Source of the DNA: Streptomyces sp. 840.1
GTDB taxonomy: Bacteria; Actinomycetota; Actinomycetes; Streptomycetales; Streptomycetaceae
Length of the DNA stretch: 64,000 nucleotides
Direction: 5' to 3'
Assembly: GCF_003751445.1 (NCBI RefSeq)
Contig: NZ_RJUU01000001.1
Location: forward strand, 501,001-565,000
Shown here: one piece after another, positions 27,767 through 36,777 of the stretch
How the letters are laid out: each line of letters begins with the position of its first letter
How positions within the stretch are numbered: the stretch's first letter is position 1
Program-made: the position numbers and the translations under genes
The notes under the pieces: generated by a model
What the model saw: only the letters and a program-made list of their open reading frames with translations
What the model was told of the DNA's origin: nothing
Database searches by the model: none

Positions 27767-28945
27767 GTGCCGGGCAGTGTTCTGCGCTCCGTCTGCACGG
27801 CGGCGCTCGCGGCCGTCGTCGTGACCTCACCGGCCGCCGCGGTGGCCGCCCCCTCCCCCTCCCCGGCGGCCGACCCGGCGGGCGGCGCCTCCCCGGAAGC
27901 GGCTGAACCGGGCACCGGTGCCGCCGCGCTGCTGGTGGAGCTGCAGAAGCTGTACCAGCAGGCCGAGGAGGCCACCGAGACGTACAACGGGACGGCGGCC
28001 GAGCTGAAGAAGCGGACCGCGGAGGCGAAGAAGCTGGACGCCGCCCTCGTCACCGCCCGCCTGTCGCTGTCACGCGGCCGCGACGCCGCGGGGCGCCTGG
28101 CCCGCGAGCAGTACCAGGGCCGCTCCGACTTCTCCTCGTACCTGCGGCTGCTGCTGTCCCGCGACCCCGCGCAGGCCCTGGACCAGGGGCAGGTCATCCA
28201 GCGGCTGGCCGCCGGGCGGGTGGCGGCCGTGAAGCGGCTCACCGGGGCGGAGAAGCGCGCCGACGAGCTGGCGAAGGAATCCCGCAAGGTGCTCGACCGG
28301 CAACAGGTGCTGGCCGCGCGGCAGAAGAAGGAACGCGACTCGGTGCGCGGCCGCCTCAAGGAGGTCGAGGCCATGCTCGCCACGCTCTCGGCGGACCAGC
28401 TCACCGAACTGTCGGGCCTTGAGGCGCAGGGCACCGCGAAGGCCCAGGAGAAGCTGGTCACCTCGGGCGCCCTGTCCTCGGCCCGGCCGCCGTCCGAGGA
28501 GGGCGGCGAGGCGGTCCGGTACGCGGTCCGGCAGATCGGCAAGCCGTACGTGTGGGGCGCCGAGGGGCCCTCTTCGTTCGACTGCTCCGGGCTCACCTCA
28601 CAGGCCTGGGCGAGCGCCGGCCGCACCATTCCGCGTACGTCGCAGGAGCAGTGGCGCCGGCTCCGGAAGGTGCCGGTGAGCGCCCTGCGCCCGGGTGACC
28701 TGGTGATCTACTTCCCGAAGGCCACGCATGTGGCGCTGTACATCGGCAACGGTCTTGTGGTGCAGGCGCCCCGGCCGGGCTCCGTGGTGAAGGTCTCGCC
28801 GCTGGCGTCGAATCCGCTGCTGGGCGCGGTCCGGCCGGACCCGGAGGGCACCCCGCTGGCCTCGTACAAGGCGCCGGAGCTGCCCCGCGGGGCGTCCGGG
28901 GGCTCCGACGAGGGGTACAGCGTCTCCACGGCCCCCACCGGATGA
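27767..28945 (+). CDS. Secreted NlpC/P60 (C40) peptidoglycan D,L-endopeptidase with coiled-coil
   Basis: 392 residues from GTG 27767, preceded by GGAGGTGATG. A signal peptide (VLRSVCTAALAAVVVTSPAAA) is followed by a Pro/Ala stretch, then a long coiled coil (about residues 55-230; Lys/Glu/Gln heptads) of the kind found in RipA-like and Streptomyces SwlA-type hydrolases. The C-terminal NlpC/P60 domain has nucleophile C273 in SSFDCSGLTSQAW and H321 in ATHVALYIGNG. It cleaves between D-Glu and the third stem-peptide residue. The tail after the domain is Gly/Ser-rich. Cell-wall remodelling during growth or development is the likely role. Confidence 0.93.
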   Translation: MPGSVLRSVCTAALAAVVVTSPAAAVAAPSPSPAADPAGGASPEAAEPGTGAAALLVELQKLYQQAEEATETYNGTAAELKKRTAEAKKLDAALVTARLSLSRGRDAAGRLAREQYQGRSDFSSYLRLLLSRDPAQALDQGQVIQRLAAGRVAAVKRLTGAEKRADELAKESRKVLDRQQVLAARQKKERDSVRGRLKEVEAMLATLSADQLTELSGLEAQGTAKAQEKLVTSGALSSARPPSEEGGEAVRYAVRQIGKPYVWGAEGPSSFDCSGLTSQAWASAGRTIPRTSQEQWRRLRKVPVSALRPGDLVIYFPKATHVALYIGNGLVVQAPRPGSVVKVSPLASNPLLGAVRPDPEGTPLASYKAPELPRGASGGSDEGYSVSTAPTG

Positions 28946-29006
28946 CAGCGCACCATGAAGGCCACCACCGTGACCGACTCCCAGGGACACGTCGCGGGAG
29001 GTGGCC

Positions 29007-31964
29007 TCAGGTGATCTTGCAGGCTGCCAGGCCCGCTTTCGCCCGCGCGTATTCGAAGATGTGTGCTTCGGCGCCGGAGACGGCGAGCGCGGCCAGGAAC
29101 TGTTCACGTCCCTCGTGGAAGAGGCCGGCGGTGGCGTACGTCTGGCCGAGTCTGCAGCGGATGTCCATCTCCATTCGGTCGTAATGCGGTTCCTTCAAGG
29201 GGTCGATTCGTTCGTGGAGGGCGAGTGCTTCGTGGTGATGGGACAAGGCCTTGTCCAGGTCAGTGGTCTCTTGTGCGGTTCCGAGCCGCGTCAGCAGGAG
29301 TGCCTGTTGGAGGGTGTACGCACTCTGTACGACCAGGTCGAGGGCGCGGCGGAACATTCCGTACGCCTCGCGGTGGCGACCTTGGCTGAGGTGGACGTCC
29401 CCGATGCCGAGCAGGGCCTGGCACAGCAGGTTGGGTCTGCCGCTGGTCTCGGCGTGGGTGTAAGCCAGGCCCAGGCAGTCGAGCGCGGCTTCGATGCGTC
29501 CCTGGTAGTGGTGGACCGAGCCGAGCAGGTTGAGCGCCATGCCGGTGAGCCAGTTGTCACCCTGCTCTTCGGCAAGGTTCAGGGCCGTGGTCAGTTGAGG
29601 CATGGCGTCCTCTCCCCGGCCCAGGCTGAAGGCGACGGCTCCCAGCCCGGTCAGAGCACGAGCCTCTTCGCGTGGTTCGTTGTTCCGACGGCTGAGTTCC
29701 AGGGCCTTGGTGAACCAGGTGTGTCCTTCCGCCAGTCGGCCCTGGTAGAAATCGACCATTCCCCTGTCGCTCCGTAGAGCGGGAGCCATCCGCCGATCGG
29801 TCGCTTCGCCGACGCAGGCGAGCGCCGTCTCGAGGGTGACTGTGCACTCGTGATAGCGGCCTCGGCGCAGGAAGTAGTCGGTCAGTGCCTCGGCGATCCA
29901 GCCGGCGTAGTCGGCTTCGCCCAGCGCGGCGGCGTGAGCGACGACGTCGGGCAGGTCGGTGCCTGCCGCATCCAGCCAGCGCTCGGCGTGTTGCCAGTCG
30001 GAGAACGGAGTACCGGTGGGCTGTGGACCGGTGGGAAATCCGCTGGGGCCCCAGTCGCTGGCAAGACGGCCCGCGTCCAGGTAGAGGCGGAACAGGGCGG
30101 TGCGTGCCGCAGGATGTTCCTCGGGAGTGGCCTCGGCAAGGCGGCGGGCGTGTGCCCGGACCAGGTCGTGGAAGCGGTAGCGGCCCGGCCTGGGCTGCTG
30201 AAGGAGACTGACGTCGACGAGGCCTTCCAGGATGGTCTCCGCCTCGGCGTGCGAACAGCCCAGCATGGCCGCTGAGGCGAGCCTGTCGACCTCGGTCGTC
30301 GGTGCGAGTCCCAGGACCCGGAATCCGTGCTGAAGCCGTTCAGGAAGCTGATCGTAGGAGAGACGGAAGGCTGCTTCGACGCTGCGCTCCCCTACGCTCA
30401 GTTCTGCGAGCCGGTGCTCCTCCCCGGTCATCCGTTCCACCAGGAAAGCGGGTGTCCACGTGGGCCGGGTCTGTAGTCGTGCCCCGACGATCCGCAGTGC
30501 CAGCGGCAGGCCGTCGCAGAGCCGGGCCAGTTCGCGCATGGCCTCCGGCTCGGTGTCCGCGCGCTCCTCTCCGACCATGTGCCGCAGCAGCGACACCGCA
30601 CCGTCGGCTTCAAGAGGTTCCAAGGTGATTCTGAGGTCGGCGTCGAGCTCGACCAGGCGACGGCGGCTGGTGATCAGTACCCGGCTGCCCGGCCCGGCCG
30701 GAAGGAGCGGGACAGCCTGTCGTGCGCTCGCGACGTCGTCCAGTACCAGCAGCAGTTGCAGCGAGCTTGTGGCGGCGCGCCACGCCGCTGTGAGCTCGTC
30801 GAGGTCACTCATTGCTTCGCTGTTGGGCTCGCCGAGGGACCGAAGGAACCTGCGCAGGACCCGTTGCGGGGCGAGGCTCCGCTGCTCCTCGCTGTGTGCC
30901 CGCAGGTCCGCGTGGAGGCTTCCGTCCGGGTAGTGGTCGCTCAGTTGGCGGGCCGCTTGGAGCACGAGTGTCGTCTTGCCGACGCCTGCGGTTCCGTCGA
31001 CAGTCGTGAGGGACACCGCGTCACTCGGGGCCGGTGCGGTGAGAAGGCTCAGTTCGTGTGCGCGTCCGCTGATCTTTCCTACGCTGCCGGGCAGGTCCTT
31101 CACCACGCGGCGGCCACGGGCCGGGCGGGTCGCGTTGCCGAGGAGGAACGCGTCGTCACGTCGGAGAACCGCCTCGTGGACGCGCTGCAGTTGTCTGCCG
31201 GGGTCGACCCCCAGTTCGTCGGCGAGTCTTGCGCGCATGGCGGCGAAGGCTTTCAGCGCTTCGCCCTGCCGTTCGACTGTGTACAGGGCTCGCATACGCA
31301 AGCCCAGCAGTGGTTCGTTGAGAGGGTCGGCGGCCGTGAGCGCGGCCAGTTCATCGAGGGTGTCGCCGGCGCGCCCGAGCCCGATCAGGCACTCAAGCCT
31401 TCCGGTCTGGAGCGCGACGCGGCGTTCCGTCAGCCGCTGCCTCTCGGCCTGGGCGCATGGGCCGGGCAGTCCGGTCAGAGGCTCTCCCCGGAACAGGGCG
31501 AGTGCTGCGGCGAACCTGTCAGTGGCGGTGGCCAGGTCGCCCGAGTCCTTGGCCCGGCGTGCCGCCTGGGCATGCGTCTCGAGTTCGACGGTGTCCAGTT
31601 CGAGGCCTTCGGGCACAAGGCGGTATCCGCCGCCACCGCCGCGGATCACCGAATTCTCCGGCTTGGTCCCTTTCGGGTCGAGCGCTTTGCGCAACGCGAA
31701 GACGTAGCTGGCAAGTACCCGGTGGCCGGATTGCGGTAAGCGGGTCCCCCACACGTCGTCAAGCAACTGCTCGTAGCCGACCGGTCCGTTCCGGTGTAAA
31801 GCCAGTGCCACCAGCACGGCCTGCCGACGTGCCGGGGCGATGTCCACCGCCGTCGCACCGCGGCGTGCTCGGACCGGGCCCAGTATCTCGATCCGGAGCG
31901 GCTCCGGCACCCCGCCGCCCGCCGCAGTCCTCAGGCTTCCCTGCACTGCCACCTCGCACATCAT
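29007..31964 (-). CDS. AfsR/SARP-family STAND transcriptional regulator (second copy)
   Basis: 985 residues. Same architecture as the regulator at 1441: OmpR-type winged helix with BTAD in the first ~260 residues (RIEILGPVRARRG...), a short linker, NB-ARC with P-loop GTAGVGKTTL near residue 320 and LLLVLDDVASARQAVPLLPAG as Walker B region, and TPRs from about residue 620 to the end. The start is uncertain: ATG 31964 and 31961 lack a good ribosome site and a GTG near the VPEPLRIEILG segment is possible. It converges on the NlpC/P60 gene and faces the polymorphic-toxin locus across about 600 bases. Confidence 0.88.
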   Translation of the reverse strand: MMCEVAVQGSLRTAAGGGVPEPLRIEILGPVRARRGATAVDIAPARRQAVLVALALHRNGPVGYEQLLDDVWGTRLPQSGHRVLASYVFALRKALDPKGTKPENSVIRGGGGGYRLVPEGLELDTVELETHAQAARRAKDSGDLATATDRFAAALALFRGEPLTGLPGPCAQAERQRLTERRVALQTGRLECLIGLGRAGDTLDELAALTAADPLNEPLLGLRMRALYTVERQGEALKAFAAMRARLADELGVDPGRQLQRVHEAVLRRDDAFLLGNATRPARGRRVVKDLPGSVGKISGRAHELSLLTAPAPSDAVSLTTVDGTAGVGKTTLVLQAARQLSDHYPDGSLHADLRAHSEEQRSLAPQRVLRRFLRSLGEPNSEAMSDLDELTAAWRAATSSLQLLLVLDDVASARQAVPLLPAGPGSRVLITSRRRLVELDADLRITLEPLEADGAVSLLRHMVGEERADTEPEAMRELARLCDGLPLALRIVGARLQTRPTWTPAFLVERMTGEEHRLAELSVGERSVEAAFRLSYDQLPERLQHGFRVLGLAPTTEVDRLASAAMLGCSHAEAETILEGLVDVSLLQQPRPGRYRFHDLVRAHARRLAEATPEEHPAARTALFRLYLDAGRLASDWGPSGFPTGPQPTGTPFSDWQHAERWLDAAGTDLPDVVAHAAALGEADYAGWIAEALTDYFLRRGRYHECTVTLETALACVGEATDRRMAPALRSDRGMVDFYQGRLAEGHTWFTKALELSRRNNEPREEARALTGLGAVAFSLGRGEDAMPQLTTALNLAEEQGDNWLTGMALNLLGSVHHYQGRIEAALDCLGLAYTHAETSGRPNLLCQALLGIGDVHLSQGRHREAYGMFRRALDLVVQSAYTLQQALLLTRLGTAQETTDLDKALSHHHEALALHERIDPLKEPHYDRMEMDIRCRLGQTYATAGLFHEGREQFLAALAVSGAEAHIFEYARAKAGLAACKIT

Positions 31965-32563
31965 CAAAATTTCATCGGCGCTGAAACGCCTGCGGTCATG
32001 GTTGACGGGACCGTGCGGGGCCCCGGGTGAAGTCTCCCGCGGGCAGAAGAGTTCGGTGCGGCGTCCCTCGGCCGTTTCGGGCGGGGCGGGAAGTCATGAG
32101 ATGGCCTTCCGTCCGCATCCGGCGTCGGGGGGATGTCCTCAAGGACCCGGACCCGTTCTCGGACCATGCCGTCCGGGTTGTGCCGCTCGGCCCGTCCGCG
32201 TCGCACGGTCTCACTGCGGCTGTACACGGGCTCCCTGTTTCACATGAGGGTAGCGCTGCGGTGATCGCAGTGGGTGCACAAGCGGGGCAAGCCCGTTACG
32301 TCGGCGGCAGGTTGACCACATGCGGTCACCTCGGCGCGACGTGCGGAACGAGCGAGGGGCAGGTCGGCGTGGCGGACGTCAAGGGTGTGCTGCCGTCGTC
32401 CACCACGTCGGCCGACGGATCCGGCTCGATGGTCCCAGGGGCGCCCCGATCACGTGGGGACCCGATGAATCTGCCACGAGTCACAGAAGCGTGAGGGACA
32501 TCCATGAGCCTCCGGACGCCGAGGAATCCGGACGCCGTGCTTGCGAGCCAGTAAGGGAGTGCC
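31965..32563. other. Non-coding interval between the AfsR-like gene and the toxin locus
   Basis: No supported gene. The right end holds a possible 16-codon leader (ATG 32504 to TAA 32554) preceded by GAGGG; its stop codon overlaps the TAAGGGAG ribosome site of the next gene, so ribosomes finishing the leader could re-initiate. This is weak evidence only. Confidence 0.4.
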
Positions 32564-33949
32564 GTGACCGACGAGCAGAACGCAGCGCACGAGACGCAGG
32601 ACGGGTACGGAGCACCGCCACCACCAGAGACGCCGGGAACCAACGCGGCGGTCCGGGGCCGCACGGACGGGAGGATCTCCCGTCGACGCCGTCGGACATA
32701 CCTCATCGGCGCGGGCGTTCTCCTTCTCGCGCTCATGGCCGGAACGGCCGTCGGTCTCGCCGCCCAAGACGACGAGGCCGAGGACAGAGGAGACCGCAAT
32801 CCGTTTGACCGGGCAGTGGCGAGCCTGGCCGAGGCCAAGGGCGTCCGTTACCAGGAAGCGGCCATCGGCGGCTACAGCGAGCGGGACATCACGGTGACCG
32901 CGTCGGGCAAGAAATTCGGCAGCGCCGGATTCGGCGAGAAGCTGAGCAGCCTGGAGGACGACGTCCTCCAGATCGCGCAGAAGACCTACACCCGGGCGAA
33001 GAAGGCCCCCGACTACGAGAAGGACGCGCTGCCCCCAGCCGAGCAGAACGGGCCGGGGCGCTGGGAGGTCGGTGATTCGACCATCGACGAGACCCTCGAC
33101 AAGTACGTCTCCCCCAAGCTGCTGGCGGCGCAACTGGCCCGTTCGCTTGGCAAGGTTGAGCAGTTCCCAACTGTCAAAACGCCACCCCGCACCGTGGCGG
33201 GGGTACCGGCCCTGGCCGTCGATACCTCGGTCGGACGGCTCGTCGTCTCCAAGGCCGCGCCCTATCGCGTCCTGCGCATTGAGCCGTACAAGTTCAGCGA
33301 GATCACGGACCGGCTCAAGAAGGACTACGAGAAGGGAACGGTTCCCTCGATGCCTCCCCAAATTGACGGGGGCCCCCTCCAGGGAGACGAGACCATCTCC
33401 GAGGGGCTGGGGCTGACCCCTCTCGCCGGCCCCCAGGCGGATGCGATGTACGACCGGCTGGAGGGGTACGTCGCCAAGCTCGGCAACGCGGTGGACCCAA
33501 GCGTCGACTTCACCCTCAAGACCGCCGGTGATCTGGACTGCGGGCCCGGCGGCTGCTCCGTCCGGGAGAGCTTCGCCGGCAAGATCGTCCCCCGCAAAAA
33601 GGGGGAGCGCATCACGACCAACCAGGTCACGGCCGTACTGACAGCGACCGTGACCATCAACGGCAAGAGCGCGGGCCGGTGCACGAGCCCCCCGACGGTC
33701 GTGCGCTTCGCCGGCAACGTCTCGAACGGGAATCTCTCCTGCCACGTGCCGGAGGCCGGTCCGCTCTACTCCGCGGAACTGGCACGCCGCAAATCCGAGG
33801 CCGAACGGCAGGCCAATGCTATGGGCCGCTCCGTCGACTACGGAGTATCGATGCGCGCCTGGGCCGAGATCGACGCACAAGCCGTCGCGGCCGGCCGGGC
33901 ACAAGAACTCATCGACGAAGTACGCGGTGAACGCGGAAAGTCCTCGTGA
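32564..33949 (+). CDS. Membrane-anchored protein, toxin-less paralogue of the adjacent HINT-toxin's N-terminal region
   Basis: 461 residues from GTG 32564 (GGGAG upstream). Disordered N-terminus, a run of arginines, one membrane helix (residues ~46-67, LIGAGVLLLALMAGTAVGLA), then an extracytoplasmic region. That region aligns by eye with residues ~85-480 of the next protein: FDRAVASLAEAKGVRY matches FREAVDDLAKAPGLRY, TVTINGKSAGRCTS matches NFTIDGKPAGQCTS, and the EAGPLY motif matches GAGPLY, with paired cysteines conserved. It ends where the other protein continues into its HINT domain, so it lacks a toxin. It could be a decoy, a delivery partner or an old copy whose toxin end was lost. Confidence 0.75.
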   Translation: MTDEQNAAHETQDGYGAPPPPETPGTNAAVRGRTDGRISRRRRRTYLIGAGVLLLALMAGTAVGLAAQDDEAEDRGDRNPFDRAVASLAEAKGVRYQEAAIGGYSERDITVTASGKKFGSAGFGEKLSSLEDDVLQIAQKTYTRAKKAPDYEKDALPPAEQNGPGRWEVGDSTIDETLDKYVSPKLLAAQLARSLGKVEQFPTVKTPPRTVAGVPALAVDTSVGRLVVSKAAPYRVLRIEPYKFSEITDRLKKDYEKGTVPSMPPQIDGGPLQGDETISEGLGLTPLAGPQADAMYDRLEGYVAKLGNAVDPSVDFTLKTAGDLDCGPGGCSVRESFAGKIVPRKKGERITTNQVTAVLTATVTINGKSAGRCTSPPTVVRFAGNVSNGNLSCHVPEAGPLYSAELARRKSEAERQANAMGRSVDYGVSMRAWAEIDAQAVAAGRAQELIDEVRGERGKSS

Positions 33950-34174
33950 GCGCGACCAACTCCGTCCTGCCGGGACATTCTCCTGTGCACACCAGCACAC
34001 CAGCACACGGCATCCGGCGCGGAATTCCGAACCACCGTACGGATGGCCCCGGCGCTTCAAAGCGCGGCATCACAAAGGCCGGGCCGCGAACTCTCTTCGC
34101 GGGTCTCCGCGACACACGTCGGGAGCAGGCGTGAATGCGCGTACCGGCGTGAAAGGGAAGTGTGAGAGGAAGTC

Positions 34175-36439
34175 ATGACCGACCCGAAGCCGACCAGCGG
34201 GCAGCAGCCGCCCCCGCGCGGATCCGCAGCGGACGAACCGAGCACGCTTCCCTCCCCTGACGACACGCCACCGTGTCCGGACCGTTCACTGCCGCCCGGC
34301 ACTCCGTGGAAGACGCGACTCCAGATCCTGACCGGATCCCGGTCGGCGTTGTTGTTCGGCATTGCTGGTGCAGTCGTTGTGGCAATGGTGGCGGGGCTCC
34401 TGACTCTGACGTCCTCGTCCGCCGACTCGGACGCGGCACAAACAACTCAGCGGAACCTCAAGCCGTTCAGGGAAGCCGTCGATGACCTGGCCAAAGCCCC
34501 TGGCCTGCGCTACAAGGACACCTCGGCTTCCGGTACCACCCAGAACGAGATCAGCGTCACGGCAAACGGCAGCCAGTTCGGAACCGCGTCCTCCGGACGG
34601 AACGCCCCCGTCCGGGACGTGCTGCGCATCGGCGGCAAGGCGTTCACGCGGGAGCATGTAGCCCCTGCCCCCGGACAGGACCCGACGGCGGGCGGGAAGA
34701 CGCAGCCGAGCGAGTGGGCCGCAGGGATGGACGACGGCTCCAAGCTCCTGGACAAGACGCTCGCCCGCGCCATCGCCCCCTCAGGTCTGGCAGCCGTGCT
34801 GACGAAGGCCCTGACCGGCCTGGAAAAATCTCCTGCCTCAGCGGACGGGGCAAGGGCGTCGAGCCCGTACGGGCAGCAGCCACTGAGCGTGAACGGAACG
34901 CCCGCCCTCGGCGTCGACACCTCCGCCGGTCGGCTGCTCGTGACAAAGAACAAGCCGCACCGGGTGCTTCGGCTGGAGGCGCACGACCCCCGTGAAAGTA
35001 TCTCCGCCCAGGGGGAACAGGCCCCGAACGGCGAGACACCGACAGCTCCCCCCACGGTGACCACCGGTCCACTGGTGTCCGGCGACGCAGAGGGAATGGA
35101 AGTTATCCCGGTGCTCGCCGATGCCGCCGACAAAATGTTCGACACTCTGGTCGAATACGCCGGCCAGCTCAAGGACGCGACCGACAGAGGCATCGCCTTC
35201 TCCCTCGACGGCGCGGGCGAGATGAACTGCACCTCGTCGGGCTGTACCACCACCCAGAGCTTCACCGGCGTGGTCACCTCCACCGCCCGGAAGGAACGCG
35301 TCACCAAAGGCGAGGTCACCGCCACGATGAACGCGAACTTCACCATCGACGGCAAGCCCGCCGGCCAGTGCACCAGCGCCCAGCGCACCTTCCCCGTCCG
35401 GGGCAATACCGTCTCGGGCACCCTGAAGTGCTCCGACCCGGGAGCCGGACCGCTCTACGCCTCGGTCGCGGCCCGGGTCCAAGCACAGGCCAAAGCCGAT
35501 GCCCAGACCTGTGGCTGCCAGGTCCGCCTCACCTACCCCCTCCGCGCCAAGACCCTGATCAACGCCCGCGCGCTGGCCGAGGTCGAGGCGCAGAAGCTCG
35601 CCGACCAGGCAAAGTCGGAACGGGACCTCGCGGCCTGCGCCAAGCCGCACAGCTTCCCGTCCGGCACCCAGGTACTGCTGGCGAACGGCGCCACCCGCGC
35701 CATCGAGGACATTCGCATCGGAGACCGGGTCGTCGCCAGCGAACCGCGGACGGGGCTGACCGCTGCACGACCGGTGACCAACACCTTCACCACCGAGGAC
35801 GACGAGAACTTCACCCGGCTCACGATCACCACCGAGCAGGGCCCGGCCACCGTCACAGCAACCGACAACCACCCATTCTGGCTTGAGGACGACCAGCGGT
35901 GGAAGAACGCCGGTGCACTTCGGATCGGTGACGAACTGCGCACCCCGGACGGCGTCAGCGTGCCCGTGACCGAGGTCCGTAACCAGCAGGGACCGCAACG
36001 CACTCATGACCTCACCGTCAAAGGCCTGCACACGTACTATGTGCTGGCGGGGCAGACGCCGGTTCTGGTTCACAATTCCAACTGTCCGCTGACTGGCGGG
36101 TTCAAGGCGGGTGTCAGCCCGGACGAGATCGCCGATATTAACCGCGGTTTCGGTGGGGAGACGTTGTTGAGCGGATCGCCAGCAAACACCCTGGCTAATG
36201 CCAGTCGCTATAACAGCTTCTGGGATAAGTCGGCGGTTGTGATCCGGGATATTGCGGGAAGCCACATGTTCAACAACGGAAATAAGCGAACTGCTCAGGC
36301 TACCGTTGAGCAGTTGATGCAACGGAACGGCGTCACGAGCGGTCCCACTTCCGCTGACCTCCGAAGTGTCATCGACAGGGTAGGCAAAGGTCAGCTGCAT
36401 GACGTCAGTGACATCTCAGCAGCCTTGAGAGGCTATTGA
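34175..36439 (+). CDS. Polymorphic toxin: membrane anchor, HINT autoprotease, Fic/Doc-like C-terminal toxin
   Basis: 754 residues, ATG 34175 after GAGAGGAAG. Order: cytoplasmic disordered tail; membrane helix (about 57-79, LLFGIAGAVVVAMVAGLLTL); extracytoplasmic family domain (85-480); PT-HINT domain from C488 (FPSGTQVLLANGATRAIEDI, then TDNHPFW, LTVKGLHTYYVLAGQTPVLV, ending at VHN S, H633-N634); toxin from about residue 637. The toxin carries H697 in HMFNNGNKRTA, which matches the Fic/Doc core HxFx(D/E)xNKR except that the acidic residue is Asn. HINT domains in polymorphic toxins cut themselves to release the tail. The 3' third has visibly lower GC than the 5' part, as expected for an acquired tail. 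The next gene is the putative immunity gene. Confidence 0.85.
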   Translation: MTDPKPTSGQQPPPRGSAADEPSTLPSPDDTPPCPDRSLPPGTPWKTRLQILTGSRSALLFGIAGAVVVAMVAGLLTLTSSSADSDAAQTTQRNLKPFREAVDDLAKAPGLRYKDTSASGTTQNEISVTANGSQFGTASSGRNAPVRDVLRIGGKAFTREHVAPAPGQDPTAGGKTQPSEWAAGMDDGSKLLDKTLARAIAPSGLAAVLTKALTGLEKSPASADGARASSPYGQQPLSVNGTPALGVDTSAGRLLVTKNKPHRVLRLEAHDPRESISAQGEQAPNGETPTAPPTVTTGPLVSGDAEGMEVIPVLADAADKMFDTLVEYAGQLKDATDRGIAFSLDGAGEMNCTSSGCTTTQSFTGVVTSTARKERVTKGEVTATMNANFTIDGKPAGQCTSAQRTFPVRGNTVSGTLKCSDPGAGPLYASVAARVQAQAKADAQTCGCQVRLTYPLRAKTLINARALAEVEAQKLADQAKSERDLAACAKPHSFPSGTQVLLANGATRAIEDIRIGDRVVASEPRTGLTAARPVTNTFTTEDDENFTRLTITTEQGPATVTATDNHPFWLEDDQRWKNAGALRIGDELRTPDGVSVPVTEVRNQQGPQRTHDLTVKGLHTYYVLAGQTPVLVHNSNCPLTGGFKAGVSPDEIADINRGFGGETLLSGSPANTLANASRYNSFWDKSAVVIRDIAGSHMFNNGNKRTAQATVEQLMQRNGVTSGPTSADLRSVIDRVGKGQLHDVSDISAALRGY

Positions 36440-36453
36440 TGGGAGTAAGAGTG

Positions 36454-36693
36454 ATGGATATCGAGCAGCTCATGGACAAGTTGGGCCGCTCTGGCGTCAC
36501 TGTCATCCTTAAGATGGATGATGAGAGGATGGCGGAAGGTGGGGAGCCTTGGACGTTGGTAATGTCGGGGCCGGGGCTAGGTGAGCAGGGATTTATCCGT
36601 GCCGAATCTTCCAGCCTCAATGACTGCCTGGAGCAGGGGTTCGTACGGCTGCGTGCCAGGCCTGGCGACTGGGAATGGCTGACTGAAATCTAG
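36454..36693 (+). CDS. Putative immunity protein for the Fic/Doc-like toxin
   Basis: 79 residues. It begins 14 bases after the toxin stop; the ATG at 36454 has GGAG 8 bases upstream (a second in-frame ATG overlaps the toxin stop by one base). Small, acidic, soluble, no recognised domain (begins MDIEQLMDKLGRSG, ends RPGDWEWLTEI). Its position immediately behind a polymorphic toxin and before a strong terminator is the basis for the immunity assignment; the sequence itself does not name a family. Confidence 0.6.
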   Translation: MDIEQLMDKLGRSGVTVILKMDDERMAEGGEPWTLVMSGPGLGEQGFIRAESSSLNDCLEQGFVRLRARPGDWEWLTEI

Positions 36694-36704
36694 TAGTCAT
36701 CGAA

Positions 36705-36739
36705 ATGAGGCCCTCCCGAGAATTTCGGGAGGGCCTCAT
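36705..36739 (+). terminator. Strong terminator after the first toxin/immunity unit
   Basis: Perfect 15-base inverted repeat ATGAGGCCCTCCCGA / TCGGGAGGGCCTCAT around a GAATT loop, 11 bases after the immunity stop codon. Confidence 0.9.
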
Positions 36740-36745
36740 GCCGTT

Positions 36746-36777
36746 TGACGGCAACGGTGACGGCAACGTCAGCGGAC
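36746..36777. repeat. Shared short repeat, copy A
   Basis: TGACGGCA, 7 variable bases, then CGGCAACGTCAGCGGAC. The same elements recur in copy C (38309-38341) and, shortened, in copy B (37305-37326). Copy A starts 6 bases after the terminator and overlaps the stop codon of an integrase tail on the other strand. Confidence 0.8.

Noticed and set aside
32027..32494. Possible 155-residue gene between the AfsR-like gene and the toxin locus
   Set aside because: No family resemblance, mixed codon-position composition and no good ribosome site.
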